Positions 23,600 to 36,506 of a stretch of DNA of 64,000 bases are shown here, piece by piece. Position 1 is the first letter of the stretch. Every line of letters starts with the position of its first letter. A model generated the notes under the pieces. The model did not search any database. It was given only the letters and a program-made list of their open reading frames with translations, and had not been told where the DNA came from. The stretch covers positions 12,593,907-12,657,906 of the forward strand of contig NC_052396.1 of assembly GCF_009389715.1 (NCBI RefSeq). Reading direction: 5' to 3'. The stretch comes from Phoenix dactylifera. Its lineage: Eukaryota > Streptophyta > Magnoliopsida > Arecales > Arecaceae. The position numbers were made by a program, and so were the translations under genes.

Positions 23600-25438
23600 A
23601 TAAACAAATTTTGCCAAGTCATATTTTTTAGATTTTATAACATAATACATAACATATTTTAAAATAATTACTATCACAATATTAATATGCGTGGCCCGTT
23701 TAACTAAGTATAAAATAGATATCATAATTAAATTTAATCAAATAATTATTATTTTATTAAAAATTTAGAAAATACATTTTGAAGTATTATGTTACTTATC
23801 TCTTCTTACTTTACAAATCTTACTTTAGTTAGATGGGTCAGGTACACCTATTTTAATATTATTAAAATATTATTATTTTATTATCATTTTAGAAGTCAAG
23901 GAAAGTCATAATTAAACATTACTGAAAAACGGCCTTATACACCCAAATCAAGTCGATTAGGTGATAGTACCTGATTACTCAGGTCGATCTGGGCAAGTAC
24001 TTTCATCGAATCATGCTCGAACTATAATACAAATAGTTTAACAGAGATTGGAGGCGATCAAATCCAACATTATTAGCAAGGACTAAGGTAGGGGTTGGCA
24101 CGCTGTCCGATGACCCAAGATTAGGATCCTTCACTGAGATCGAACCAAAAATCACTAAGAGTCATATTTGCGGGGTTTAGTCAACTCTAGAGAGAGAAAG
24201 TTCAGATATAGAGAGCAACTTTGTAGAGAGAGAAACATGAGGGAGAACAAGAGAGAGAAAGTGGAGAGAAAAAATAAGGAAGATAAAGAGAGAGGAGAGA
24301 GGAGAGAGAAAGAAAAGAGAGACTCTCTTCTTCTTCCCCGAAAAAGGGGAGAGTTGTCTCTCCTCTTCCAACAAATCTAGGGGGCAGCTTATGGTGGCTC
24401 AGCCCCATGCGAAGGTGGCCACGACAGCTTTTAACCATAGTCATTGTTGGCAATGGTGGCCAGCAATGGCAAAACTCGAAAGAAAAGGAGCCGAAATAGG
24501 GCTCCTTTGGAGGGAGAGAGAAGAAGAAAAAAAAAAGCCAATCTTGGTCTGGCAGCTCCTTTCGGTGACAAGTCGAAGAACATGATCAGAGAAGAAGCTC
24601 GAGATTGGTAGCTCAAACTCGGATGAACTCGAAGGAGAAGAGAGAAGATCTTAAATAACTGATGTCGGCCTTATCCGGCCAGTCTCCAGATCAGGATGAA
24701 CTTTCGATATTCAACGCGATTGGGAGGGAGTCTTCATTGCGATCGGGAGGAAGAAGACTTCTAGATGGAGTCTTCCTCTCGATCTTCATGTGGGTCGCAC
24801 GAGAGGCTTCGGCCCAAAAATGGCCAGGCCGATCAAGTGGATTGGGCCCAGTTCGAGGGTTTCACACTTCCCTAAAAGGTACTTGGTCGTATATATTCAA
24901 GAATTTGGCTATTTAGCTAACATGATGCACCATGAACATGGAGGTATGAGCTCCAATCCCATCCTTTCCAATATCAACATTATTCGAATCATGGTATGAT
25001 TTCTTTCTTTGATTTTGCTTGAATGACACCCAATCACGATCTATACAATGACATGCCAGAAGACTAATTTTGAATGGATTCAAATTTCTCGTCAGATCCG
25101 AAAAAGAAAAGCTAAAACCAACCCTCCTTCATATGGCCAAACACGAATAGGACTAATTCCTCCACCATAAACATAAAGCTAGAAGACTCGGGAAAGGATC
25201 ATCCTCATCTTAGATACAATTCTAGTATTCTACTCTTTAGGTCTTCTCATTCTACTTGTCTATTTTTCAAAATCTTATCTGACTTAAGTATTGGAGGGCC
25301 CCAACTAGATCAGCTTAGATGACCTTTAATTTCTTTTTCTCTCCTTTTTGTGTGTAGATCGGAGCCCTTCTTCTGAGAGCTAACCTATTGGCGATTGTCA
25401 GACCTTCACCAGCCTCAGATCGGATTTTGACAGCAACA
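23600..25438 (+). mobile_element. LTR-retrotransposon 3' fragment (internal end plus LTR), copy 1
   Basis: The LTR is read as starting with TGAAAAACGGCC at 23923 and ending in GACAGCAACA at 25438, about 1.5 kb. The 300 bases before it are the AT-rich internal end. The same order of internal end and LTR occurs inverted at 57920 down to about 55170: both copies share CATATTTTAAAATAATTA, TTACTTAYCTCTTCT and CGGCCTTAT near the junction. The tail with TCTGACTTAAGTATTGGAGG and a final GCAACA is the style of some plant Ty3/gypsy LTRs. A GAGA-rich segment at 24185-24320 lies inside. No coding domains remain, so the family is inferred only from LTR style. Confidence 0.5.
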
Positions 25439-27359
25439 CTTTTCATAAAATAATAAGGTTTATTTTTCAATTATAGCTAATAATAAGATTATTGACATAA
25501 TGCTTCCAACACATATTTGAATATCCAACTTGAGTTCAAAAAATATGACCTTTTTTTGATAAATTATAATAAAAAAGATAACACACATTAAGAGTAGCGC
25601 ATTGGGATATTGATTAGTAGACTAACTTGGAACTGGTAGCCACTAACAATCTTGTTGTGAAAGTAGTTGTGAACCAGTTGATTGAAAAATTCCAAAATAA
25701 GCCAAGAAAACTAACTAGAAAACACATAATATCCCGCTAATATTGTAAGTAGTTAGCTAGATTTCGCCTAGTTAGTGAACCAAACAAGATTAAATTTAAT
25801 ATTTATCATGTCAATAAAATTTAATATAGGAGATTTTTTCAGCAAAATAATTGTAAAAGTACCTCACATTTATTGATTAAAAAAATAAGCTCTGGGAAGG
25901 ACTGACAAGCACCCCATCAAAGATGAGACCAAAGAAATTACATTATGAAAAAATTGGGAAACTACCAATGCATACATCTATATATTCTGGGAATAATTCT
26001 CTAAGCCTTTTTGCAATGTCGAACACCCTTAATTTCATATTCGTTTTAATTAGTAGACACCTTTCCGTATTTGCACTCCATGGCACATATATGGTTGTTA
26101 TCTACTTTATCAAAAAAGTGTGGGATCCATTCCTTTACCTCATGAAGAGGTTAGTCAAATTCAATCAGCCCATGCTCTTCATAGTGATTATCTTAATCAA
26201 TTTTAAAACAGGCAATGTTTAACTATTTGATTTGTTTAATTTATTTTAATTTATTATAAGTCAAGCTAGATTATCAATTTAATGAAATGGTCAAATTTAG
26301 ATATAAACTTGTGATATGATTAATAAAAAAACCACATGCGAATTGATAGATCTACCATGTGTCTGGTCCGATGTATATTTTGTTAGATCGGATCTAATTG
26401 CCACCGGCAATACTTTTAGAGAGTAGATGTGGGGAAATCTGTAATTTCGTCGGAGGTTGTCGGTAGCCGACGCCGTCCGCGTCCTTATCACGGAAATAGA
26501 GCGAGACCGGCAATGCGGTCGCTGTCACATGACCGGCATGTGATGTGGGCGAAGATTTGTCCGGGACTCCACATGGAATGGGCGCGACCCCGTGATAAAA
26601 AGAAAACAAGAACTCTGCTACGTGGAATAACGACGAATTGATCTACAAAACGGGTGGCAGCAATAATCATGTTACGCGTGTCATGCCACTAGTGAAGGAA
26701 CCCACTGGGGAAGTTCTTGGGCCTTGTAGTGTATAAGTTTGCGTTAATAGTGTAGATTCGTCGGGGGGCCATAAAGTCCTCCCGCCACCCGACAACCTCA
26801 TTACGCATCAGCCTGCGTTTAAATCTATTTATCCATCCATGATCCATCCTTCTCTCCCCCGCGTTAAGAAAAGATGGAAAGCCATTGCTTTTCTTCTATT
26901 TATTTAGTTCCTTTTGCTTTGCTTCTCGGTCAAACCTAGCTATAGTTGTTGGAGGGGACCGATTGGCCTCTTTTATTTGGGGCCCTATGGCTTATGGACC
27001 ACCTTGGAATGACCTTACACAGAGTTCGTAGAACATTCTCTTGAAAGGGGATGTTAGCGCCTTTCCAACTACTGGGATCAGCTTGTTAAATTTTTCCGTC
27101 ATTGACTGCTTGCTAAGTGCTGCCATTTCTAGCAGAACCCACTGCTTTGCATCTTCATCTTAAAACTTGCAATTATGTTGGGGTAAATGTGTATTTCCTC
27201 CCTATTGTACTTGTTACGGTATCTAGGTCTTCTTCGAGGACTTTTTGTATAATTGTCACTTGTTTTTTGGTATAGACTTTTTGTATTATTTGTTTCCTTC
27301 TATTCAAGTTGCAGGTTGGTCAAGTATTGTCTAGCTTGGCAAAAATAGGTTTCTCTGAC
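25439..27359. other. Intergenic DNA, nothing identified
   Basis: AT-rich to about 26400, then a GC-richer block at 26440-26620 with overlapping short frames on both strands and no domain. The block at 26760-26990 looks promoter-like, with CT-rich and TATTTAT text, but no coding exon follows before the transposon nest begins. Confidence 0.4.
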
Positions 27360-27655
27360 TGTTACCTGCCGACGCAAGAAAGAAGCAACGGTAATTTGGT
27401 CATCGCGCCAAAATTTTCCGACGCTTCTTAGTAGTGTCGAGAGAAATCTGAATTAGACGACGCTCTCATAAGCGTCGTCGGAAGCCTATGGAAAAACGAC
27501 GCTTATAAGCGTCATCATAGACCAAGCTTTGGCCTCCAACGACGTTTATAAGCATCGTAAGAGGCCAAAGCTAAGCCTACCATCAACGACGCTTATAAGC
27601 ATCATTGGAGGCCATGGTGTAGCAATGACAATGCTTATATGCATCGTCGGACACT
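27360..27655. repeat. Subterminal palindrome array of an older CACTA-like element (left side)
   Basis: Copies of a palindrome of the form CGACGCTTATAAGCGTC and degenerate versions occur about every 40-60 bp (near 27467, 27496, 27540, 27586 and 27630). Such arrays are the transposase-binding subterminal regions of plant CACTA elements. No CACTA terminus is visible at the left edge, so this end has decayed or been truncated. The matching right side is probably at 51370-51690 or 53160-53711. Confidence 0.6.
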
Positions 27656-27737
27656 ACAAATCTCCCACCCCCATCCCTAAATCTCCAACCCATCGGACAC
27701 CACAAAATCCATTGTCCTCCAACCCCAGATGCCATCA

Positions 27738-27945
27738 TCCACAAAATCCCCATTTCCTCCCTGCACGACCAAGCCTCTTCGTCGATCTCCACCTCCGCCC
27801 GTCCGCGGAGGTCTCCTTCTCCTCCCCCTCTCCCTCTCCGACGCCTTCTTCCCACAAAATCCCCATTTCCTCCCTAACCCAACCTCCATCTCCATCGAGC
27901 TCCGCCTCCGCCCATCTGCGGAGGTCTCCTTCTCCTCCTCCTGCT
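27738..27945. repeat. 113-bp tandem duplication, two copies
   Basis: A CT-rich unit containing CCACAAAATCCCCATTTCC and CGGAGGTCTCCTTCTCCTCC appears twice at a period near 113 bp. It belongs to the DNA into which the hAT element at 27946 inserted. The host sequence resumes after the nest at 50213. Confidence 0.6.
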
Positions 27946-28059
27946 CAGGGGTGGCCTAATACATTTGGGGGCCTAAGGCGAACTCATTAGAAGAGGCTTT
28001 TTATATTATTATTTAAATAAATTTTTTTTAATAAGTATAAAAATATTTTAAAATTTTTA

Positions 28060-29580
28060 TTTAAAAATAATTCGTCTAGCTTTTTGAGAAGCAAAATTAC
28101 TAATTAAACTTTTATACTCAATATCCATTAAAATACTATTTTTAATCGATAATATAGCTAATACATTTAATCTTTCTTGTGACATAGTTGATCACAAATA
28201 AGATTTTATCAACTTTAATTTTGAAAAACTTCTTTCAGCAGAAGCAACTGTTACAGGTATTATTAATAATATCCTATATGCAATGCATGCATTTGGAAAA
28301 AAATCTATCTTTTATAAAACTTAAAATATCAATAGGGATACTAGTTTTTGTTTGTAAAAATTCTTTTAAAATTTTTAACTCTGAAAACAGATCAATACCA
28401 TCAATATCAGAATATTCACTATGCTTTAAAAAGTTTTCAAAATTAAGATAACACTTTTTCAAATCATCTTCATTCAAAGATTTTAACTTTCTAAAATTAA
28501 ACAAAAAACCAAAAATATTTTCATATATGGTAAATTGTTCAAACCTATTTTGAATTGAAGAAATAGCTTGATCTACTATATATAAAAAGTAATCAATTCT
28601 AAAAGATGCTTTAGCTGATCTTGTTATCTCATCATCATTATTTTCATCAAAATATTTTTTTCTACGGATCACACGTTTTTTACGAAATATAGGTTCTATT
28701 TCCATTTCATTTGCAATTTTTTTAGATGAATTCAAAACATTCATGAATCTATTTTTCCTATAACTTTTTAAATAAGAAAGAAGACCTTTTAATTGATCTA
28801 TAGCAACATCAATATGCATGTCTTCAGATTGTAAAATCTTACTAACTGAGTTAACAGCAAACAATATATCGTGCCAAATATTTATGCCTAATAAGAATTC
28901 AAAATTTTCAATCTCATATGTAGCTAAACATGTGGCTTCACACTTTATTTTAAGATCTTCACTAATTTTCGCTAATTGAACTAAGGCATTTCTTATTTTA
29001 GGAGCTTGGTTTTTAATTGCTTTGACACTTTTAATACGACTTTCCCAACGTGTTTGTGACAAGCATTTAAGAGTCAATGTGGATATATTATTTTGTAAAA
29101 TTTTTTATCGTTTTGTAGAAGAAGATAATAAGGTATAAATTTGTTGTATCACTTCAAAAAAAGATATAGCCTTAGGATATGAGTTAGCAATATCACATAA
29201 TACTAAATTCAAGTTATGATATCTACATGGTATGTAAAACGCTCTAGGATTTATATCTAATAATCTTTTTTATACACCTTGATGTTTTTCTTTCATATTA
29301 GATCCATTGTCATACTCTTGTGTCCTCTTATATCATTAATCTCAAGTTTATATTTTTCTATTATATTTATAAGTTCATTAAAAAGGCCCTTTCCAGATGT
29401 ATCATCTACTTCTAAAAATTCTAAAAAATATTCTTCTACTTTTATTGGACTTGTTGAAGTATCTACACATCTTAAAACTAGGGTCATTTGATCCTGATGG
29501 CTTGCATCAGGAGCGCAATCAAGTATTACAGAAAAGTATTTTGCTTCTTTAATCTTTTTAATTATTATAGCTTTAATTTC
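28060..29580 (-). pseudogene. hAT transposase of element A, C-terminal part
   Basis: On the minus strand the pieces follow the order of ZMYM1-like hAT transposases (TTF zinc finger, DUF4371, RNase H-like core, C-terminal hAT dimerisation region). 29580-29290 reads FSVIL..., [29 protein letters not shown] and EINDIRG. 29077-28274 holds TRWESRIKSVKAIKNQAPKI through SSIQNRFEQFTIYENIFGF. 28270-28060 carries the dimerisation motif in another frame. Several frameshifts and stops separate them, so the gene is dead. The upstream part of the same gene lies beyond the gypsy insertion, at 37729-38510. Confidence 0.85.
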
Positions 29581-29585
29581 ATATG

Positions 29586-30802
29586 TGATGCGGGATGAAT
29601 GCGAGGGATTTAAACATAAGGATTATCAGTAAGTTATGTTGATTAACTAGCCTAATAGCAGCAGGAAATTCAGTCACATATGGGATAAGAAAACATTAAC
29701 ATGAGCATAGTAATTTCAAGACTAGTTACCCGCATGTACTAATTCATTTAGGACTTAGAAGAATGGACCGTTGTGGTTGAGAAACCACTTGATTAGGACA
29801 CTTCCTTCAATAAATCAGACCTAGAGTTGAGGTTTACCAAACATTGAACTTCTGGATTTTTTTTGGAGGAGGATCCTTGATCTCACTCTTGAAGGTTGAT
29901 GATTGGATGACCAAGCTTCATCTTCCGTTGCAACAGGGCCCTTTTGCTATTGGTTTGGAAGGATAATTGACCCAATGACATGGAGTACTTTAAGGACCTG
30001 CAAAGAAACAGGGATTAGAACTTTGGCGTGAGAGGGGAATGGAAATCACAAAAGAAAAAGGAGGCGAGAGGAGGTAGGGCAATGGTGGATGTGGTAGTGG
30101 CTTTAGGGCCTCACGCCCAACTTGGAACAAGGGCCTCACGCCCAACCTTCTCTCAAGGTGACGAAGCAAGATTGCTAAGAAAGAAAGAAGCACTTTTTAT
30201 TCATTCATCAATTGAAATTACAAGATATCATGAGGAGGTATTTATAGACTTTCCTCATGATTTGAAATTTAAACACATAATGAATGGCGCTCCACATTTG
30301 AAGGCTTGGTTGCTAGAGAAAAGGAAAGAAAGTTGGCCGGCTTTAAGGGGGAGGATTTGAAAAGTTGTTGGCTCCCATTTGAAATTTTCTTGCATTTAAA
30401 TTGTGGCCGACTTCTTGGACTTTGAATTTGGGTGACGTGTCAACTTGTATGAGGTGGCATGGTGATTGGTTCTTCTGATGAGGTGGCATGACGTTGCATT
30501 GGTTTCTTTGATGAGATGATGTGGTCGGCTCCTTATGCTTGACTTCATCCTGGTTGGCGTGCTTCCATTGGTTGGAGTGGTGGTGAGGTGGCCAGCTGAT
30601 GTTGATGTGGATGCCGAGGTGGTGCTCCAAGGGTGTGCAAAGGTGGTGGTAGAAACATGCAATATGTCCTGACTTGGCTTGCTTTCTGACTTATTGAGGC
30701 TTGCTTTCTGACTTATTGAATTTATTTATAGGACTCGATCAAAGCCACAGTAACCTTGAGTTAATTGATTGGAGTCTTTTCTGGATTCTGGTGTCCGCAC
30801 CA
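29586..30802 (-). repeat. 3' LTR of the gypsy element
   Basis: Direct copy of 36507-37723, 1217 bp. In element orientation it starts TGGTGCGGACACC and ends CCCGCATCA. The gypsy coding strand runs into it from higher coordinates. Confidence 0.95.
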
Positions 30803-33800
30803 ATTCTCCCAGGGTGGGAAGAATTCGACTCTGTCGAACAGGGGTTGGTTTGGCTGTGGTACTTTTCTAGGAGATCTGGGTTGAGTCTCTGTAGGTCCTC
30901 TCGAGTAATCCATGAATCATCAGATTTTGGTCGACCCTCCCAGTGAACCAAATAGCGTTGGTACCCTTTGTTCTGGGTGGTGATAGCTTGATCATCCAAA
31001 ACATGTTCAACCCTATCTCTCGATTCTGGAAATGTGGCTGGAGGGCACTCAGGTGTGGGTTCACTCTCAATGGGAGCATGATCAAAAGGCTCACTAGGTA
31101 TCAATGTTGGTCCCTTATACTCTATAAGGTCTGAGATGTTGAAGGTCGAGCTAATACCAAAATCAAGGGGTAAGTCAACCACATAAGCGTTAGCTTCAAT
31201 TTTCTTTAATATCCTAAATGGACCTGCACTGCGGGCATGCAATTTTTTCATAGTTCCCGGGGGAAACCTTTCAGGTTTTAGTCTAATCATTACATAGTCT
31301 CCTTCAATGAATTTCTTAGCCCGTTTGTGACGATTAGCTGCTTGCGCATAAGCTTTGTTACTCATGTCAATTTTCTTACTGATTTCATTATGTAAATCCC
31401 TGACATGTTGTGCATATGATTCTACTGTCTCTGAGACTCGTGCATGTGAGGGTAATGGAATAAGATCTACAGGTTTCCTAGGTTTATATCCATGGACAAT
31501 CTCAAAGGGACTCTTTCCTGTGGATCTATTGACTGAGCTGTTATAAGCGAATTCAGCACGTGATAATAGGAGATCCCAGTTTCCTAGGTTGTCACCGACA
31601 AGGCATCTCAATAAGTTCCCTAGACTCCGATTAACGACTTCGGTCTGACTATCAGTTTGAGGGTGGTAGGCAGTGGAGAATTTGAATTGGAACTCTTGAT
31701 GGCAGTACCGCTCAACTACGAGATGCTTGAAATGACCCATTTATCTACGGCACTGATGGATTAGGATTTATTATTGCATTTGTGGTTCTGGGTTCAACCT
31801 ACTTAAGCTGCAAAAGGGTCTTCTAGAAATAGCTAGTGAACTTAACGTCTCTATCTGATACGATGGTCTTGGGTAAACCATGTAGCCTAACCACTTCATT
31901 TAGAAAAAGTTTAGCTATTTTTGAGGCATCATAAGTCTGGGAACAAGGTATGAAATGTGCCATTTTGGAGAATCGGTCTACCACGACATATACTGAATCA
32001 TGTTTTCTCAGGGTTTTGGGTAATCCTAACACAAAGTCCATGCTAATATCTTGCCAAGGGCATTCGGGGACTGGTAGGGGAGAGTATAGACCGGTGTTTT
32101 GTCGTTGTTGCTTTGCTGTGGTGCAGGTTCGACATCGGGCTACTATTTGGGCAACGTTTTTCTTTAGACCTGGCCAAAAGAACTGGTCTTCAACTTCTAA
32201 GATGGTTTTGTTCCTACCAAAATGACCAGCTAGGCCTCCTGCGTGGATTTCCCAAACTAGAAAGTCTCGGGTGGAGGTACGGGGAATGCACAACTTATTT
32301 CCTTTGAAGAGGAATCCGTCGTGAATGGTAAAATCGGGAAATTGGCTCGAGGGTCCTTGACGGATTGATTGGTAGGTTTCCTTAAAGTCGGGGCAATGTT
32401 CATACTCCTCCTTGAGCCTTTCAAAACCTATGACTTCGGTACTAACAGAAGTGAGGAGCATAGATCGTCTACTAAGGGCGTCGGCAATACGATTTTCTTT
32501 TCCAGCCTTTTGTTTCAGGACGAAGTCCTGGATGTACTCTACCCATTTCGCATGTCTAGGGTTCAACTTTTTCTGAGAGTTGAGAAAACGTAGGGCTTCA
32601 TGATCGGAGTATAGGACAAACTCTAGTGGCAGAAGGTAGTGTCTCCAGTACCTTAGGGCTTGGACCACTGCATACAACTCTCTATCGTAGGTAGAATACC
32701 TTAGCTTGGCGTCGTTTAATTTCTCACTAAAGAATGCTACTGGGTAGTTTTCCTGACTTAGAACGCCTCCAATCCCGACTCCTGATGCATCACAGGCAAC
32801 CTCGAAAACTTTGGAAAAGTCGGGTAATCTCAATATAGGTGCTTGTGTCATCTTGTCCTTAATCTCTCTAAAGGCCTTTTCAGCTGCCTTGGTCCACTCA
32901 AAATTTCCTCTCTTAAGGCAATCAGTAATGGGGGCGACAATTGTGCTGAATCCTCTAATGAATCTCCTGTAGAATGTGGCTACACCATGAAAGCTACGAA
33001 CGTCATGAATGTTTTTGGGTACTGGCCACTCGATTATGGATTTGACTTTTTCGGGATCGGCAGATACTCCTTCAGTGGTCACGACAAATCCTAAAAAGAT
33101 AGTCCTATGTGTCATGAATTCACATTTCTTTCGATTAGCATAGAGGCTATCTTGTCTAAGTGATTGACAAACTTGTCTAAGGTGATTTAAGTGGTCATCT
33201 TTTGTTTTGCTATATATGAGAATGTCATCGAAATAGACCACTACAAACTTTCCAATGAATGTCCTTAAAACTTGGGTCATGATCCTCATAAAGGTACTAG
33301 GTGCGTTGGATAAACCGAAAGGCATCACTACCCATTCAAATAAGCCGTCCTTAGTCTTAAAGGCGGTTTTCCATTCGCCTAACTCTTACTTGATGATAGC
33401 CACTCTTAAGATCGATTTTGGAGAATACCGTGGCTCCGGCCATCATATCTAACATGTCGTCTAGACGGAAAATAGGAAAACGGTATTTGACGGTAATCTT
33501 ATTGATGGCACGACTATCTACACACATTCTCCAAGTGCCATCTTTCTTAGGGGTCAGAAGGGCAGGTACTGCACAAGGACTTAAACTCTCCCTAATGAAC
33601 CCTTTCCTAAGTAACTCGCCAACTTGCTTTTGCAATTCTTGGTGCTCTGAAGGATTCATCCTATAATGGGGTAGATTGGGCAAGGTGGCTCCTGGAACTA
33701 GGTCTATGGCATGCTGAATGTCCCTTAAAGGTGGTAGGTTGTCAGGAAGATCTTTAGGAAATATATCTTTGAACTCCTCTAAGATTTCAACCACTTCTTG

Positions 33801-35555
33801 AGGGTGTGCTACTGGGGTTTGGTCCAGGCTCTCCTTAACAGCCAACATCCAAATGGGTGAACCTTCATTGATCTCTTGCTCTAATTCCTTAGCATTGATT
33901 AGGTTCAATCCAGGTTTCTTTTCCTTCAGACTACTACTAGCTCCCCTCTTAATGTTGTCCTTAGGTGGGGTAGGGTGAACTACAATTTTCTTTCCATTAT
34001 GATTGAAGGAACATGAATTTGATCGTCCAAACAGGGTAGCATCATGATCGTATAGCCATGGTCTGCCTAGGATAATGCTACTTACTCCCATAGGAAGGAC
34101 ATCACACCATACCTTCTCCTGATAGGATTGGAATTGTATCTGGACTTGGCATCTAAGTTTAATGGGTATTGAGGTCGAATTTATCCAAGATACCTTATAG
34201 GGATCGGGATGGGGTATGGTAGGCAACCCTAAACTCTTGATGGTGTTGGTTGATATGGCATTGACACAGCTTCCACTATCTAAGATGATTTTGCAGGCTT
34301 TTTCTCCTATTTTGATAAAGGTTTGTAGGATGTTGGTCCTACACCAATCTTCTTGTTCTTTAGCCTGGGTCAATATACATCTCACAACTCCTAGAAATTC
34401 AGACGTCTCAATGATTTCTTCCTCTTCTTCATATTCATCTACCAAATTGGTCTCTGCTTCGTAGACTTCTTCTCCATAATTCTCTAGGGTCTCAGGATCT
34501 TCTTCTTCTACTTCTCCTATGTGTAACGCTCTAGTGGGGCATTGGCTTGCATAATGTCCTATTTTATGACACCTAAAACAAGGGACATTATTTTCCTTTC
34601 TACCTTCAGGGGCTTTTCCTTTGTCGTCCCTACGAGCCTGTGGAGTGATAGGATTGGGTCTGTGTGATGGGTTTGAACTTGGGTTTGGCCTGCTTCCAGG
34701 GTTGCTAATCCTATTGGGTTCAGGTCGTCGAAAAATGGGTCCCCTCTGGAATCGTTCGCAGTCTCTGGCAATCTGGTAGGCTTGGTCTAAATCATGAATT
34801 TCCCTTAAGAACAATTCCCTTTGAATGTCCTCCTTAAGACCAGCTCTAAACCTAGATAGGGTTACGGCTTCTGACTCGACTATGTTGCACCTCATAGCGA
34901 ACTCATCAAATTTGGCAATGTACTCAGATACAGTTTTCCCTCCTTGATTTAATCTTTGCCATTGATCTAGTAACCTCTGTTCGTAGGATAATGGGACGTA
35001 TTTCTCTCTTAGCTTAATTTTCATCTGTCTCCATGTATTGATAGGTAGTTCTTCTCTTTGCCTAGTGATCCTCTCAATATTTCTCCAGTATAACCTTGCA
35101 TGTCGTGTCAACCTAAGCTTGGCAAATTTGAATTTTCTTTCTTCCGACATTTCATACCACTCAAAATATTGATCCATGTCATTTTCCCAATCAATGTATA
35201 CCTTAGGGTCTAGACTTCCTTCGAAGGAGGGTGCATCAAGTCTGATACTCCTAAGGGCTCGTTCATCCTGGTCTACATGATCCTGATGTGGTCGTCGTTG
35301 ATTATGTTCAGGAGTGAAAAGGTGGCGATGGGGTTGGGGTGTCAATTCAGGTTCCACGTGGGTATGTTGATTTTCCTCTAGGGTTCCTAGCCTCTCCTCA
35401 ACTTGATCAAACCTATTGTTCAATTGTTTGAACTGCTCAGTCATAGTCCTTAGGATGGTCTCAAGATTGGGGTCCATGGCTTCAATGGGTTGTGTATGTG
35501 ATGGGTTGTAGGGTGATTCTGATCTAGTTGTCATACAAGGCTCAAGACAAAACAA
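30739..35555 (-). pseudogene. Gypsy gag-pol polyprotein, broken by a frameshift and an insertion
   Basis: The minus-strand frame opens at 35555. In order there are: a gag domain (WENDMDQYFEWYEMSEERKF, then LREKYVPLSYEQRLLDQWQ); a CCHC knuckle, CFRCHKIGHYASQCP; a protease with ILDSGSCVNAIS; and reverse transcriptase up to [16 protein letters not shown] net indel near 33378 shifts the frame, which resumes as [23 protein letters not shown], RNase H ([14 protein letters not shown]) and the integrase HHCC region and core ([14 protein letters not shown]). Near 31820 an expected tryptophan codon is TAG. About 100 extra bases follow before STAYHPQTDSQTEVVNRSLG resumes. The C-terminus has a chromodomain-like YLVHWEGRPKSDDSWITRED; the frame overlaps the start of the 3' LTR. 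The chromodomain points to a chromovirus-type lineage. The clade was not assigned. Confidence 0.92.
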
Positions 35556-36506
35556 AATGACTAGCCTATGCTAGGGTTTGCTAAATCTAAATCAAAGACT
35601 TATCTAATCAAAATTGGTTCACCACTTGCCCAGGCCAGTTGGACCAAGAGTTCGTGTAACCGCCATTAACCATACTTAGCTGACACCAACCGCTTAACGG
35701 GGCTGGGCAGATAAGATGGTAGCCACGACCCTGATCGGAACTTTTCTAGACAGCAAGGAATTAGCCAAATTCAATTAGCCTAAAGACTCGTTGTGGTTTC
35801 TAAGTTAAGTTGGCTAGTTGAGTTTTAAATTAGGCTTAGGTTCTAGATTTATGAGGGTGGTTGTTTTGGGCTAAGGAAAGGTGATGAAATTCTTCCCTTA
35901 TGTTGCAATTAGAGTGCCCTTAATATGATTTATGATGGATGCAACTATTTTAAATGTCCACACAAGTTGAGATTTAAAATTTCAAATTTCAAATTTCGAA
36001 TTTAAACTTTTGAATTTTGAATTTCAGATTTGAATTTTAGTTTTCAGCTTTTGAATTTCAAATTTCAAATTTCAAGTTTAAATTTCAAATTTAAATTTTG
36101 AATCTCAAATTTTTTTGGTTTCAATTTAAGTTCCCATTTTTAATTTTGAAATTTGAATTTCAAATTTAGATTTCAGATCTAATATTTCAAAATTTTAAGT
36201 TTTGAAATTCGAATGCAAAAGTCATATTGGAAATTTCAGATTTGGAGCCCAAACCTAGAATTTCAAATTTACTTTGAAATTATTAACTTCAAATCCTAAA
36301 TTTGTGAAGATCAGATCTCAACTTTAATAACTAAAATTCAGAATTAAAATTTGAAATATTCAGATTTAATTCATAAACTTAATAAGGCATGCAAACTAGG
36401 ATTTTGGCATCAATGGATTTCAGAAAAGTGCAGAAATTTCAGCAAGTGCAGAATTTCAGCATAATCAATGTGCGTGTCCCAATTAACCTTGCTCTGATAC
36501 CAAAAA
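35556..36506 (-). other. Gypsy 5' leader between LTR and gag
   Basis: The untranslated leader starts with the tRNA-Met primer-binding site (36502-36491, minus strand). Its middle (about 35960-36300) is a low-complexity series of AAATTTCAAATTTGAA-like words. No additional open frame with a recognisable domain is present. Confidence 0.7.

Noticed and set aside
27648-27662. CACTACAAAT as a CACTA left terminus
   Set aside because: The subterminal palindromes lie outside it rather than inside, and no matching right end or duplication was found.
27529-27990. Proline- and serine-rich frames in the CT-rich block
   Set aside because: They are translations of CACTA palindromes and a 113-bp tandem repeat, and they run into the hAT terminus.
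36491-36502. TGGTATCAGAGC primer site as evidence of an integrated pararetrovirus
   Set aside because: The element has two LTRs, integrase, a chromodomain and a 5-bp target duplication, so it is a Ty3/gypsy retrotransposon.
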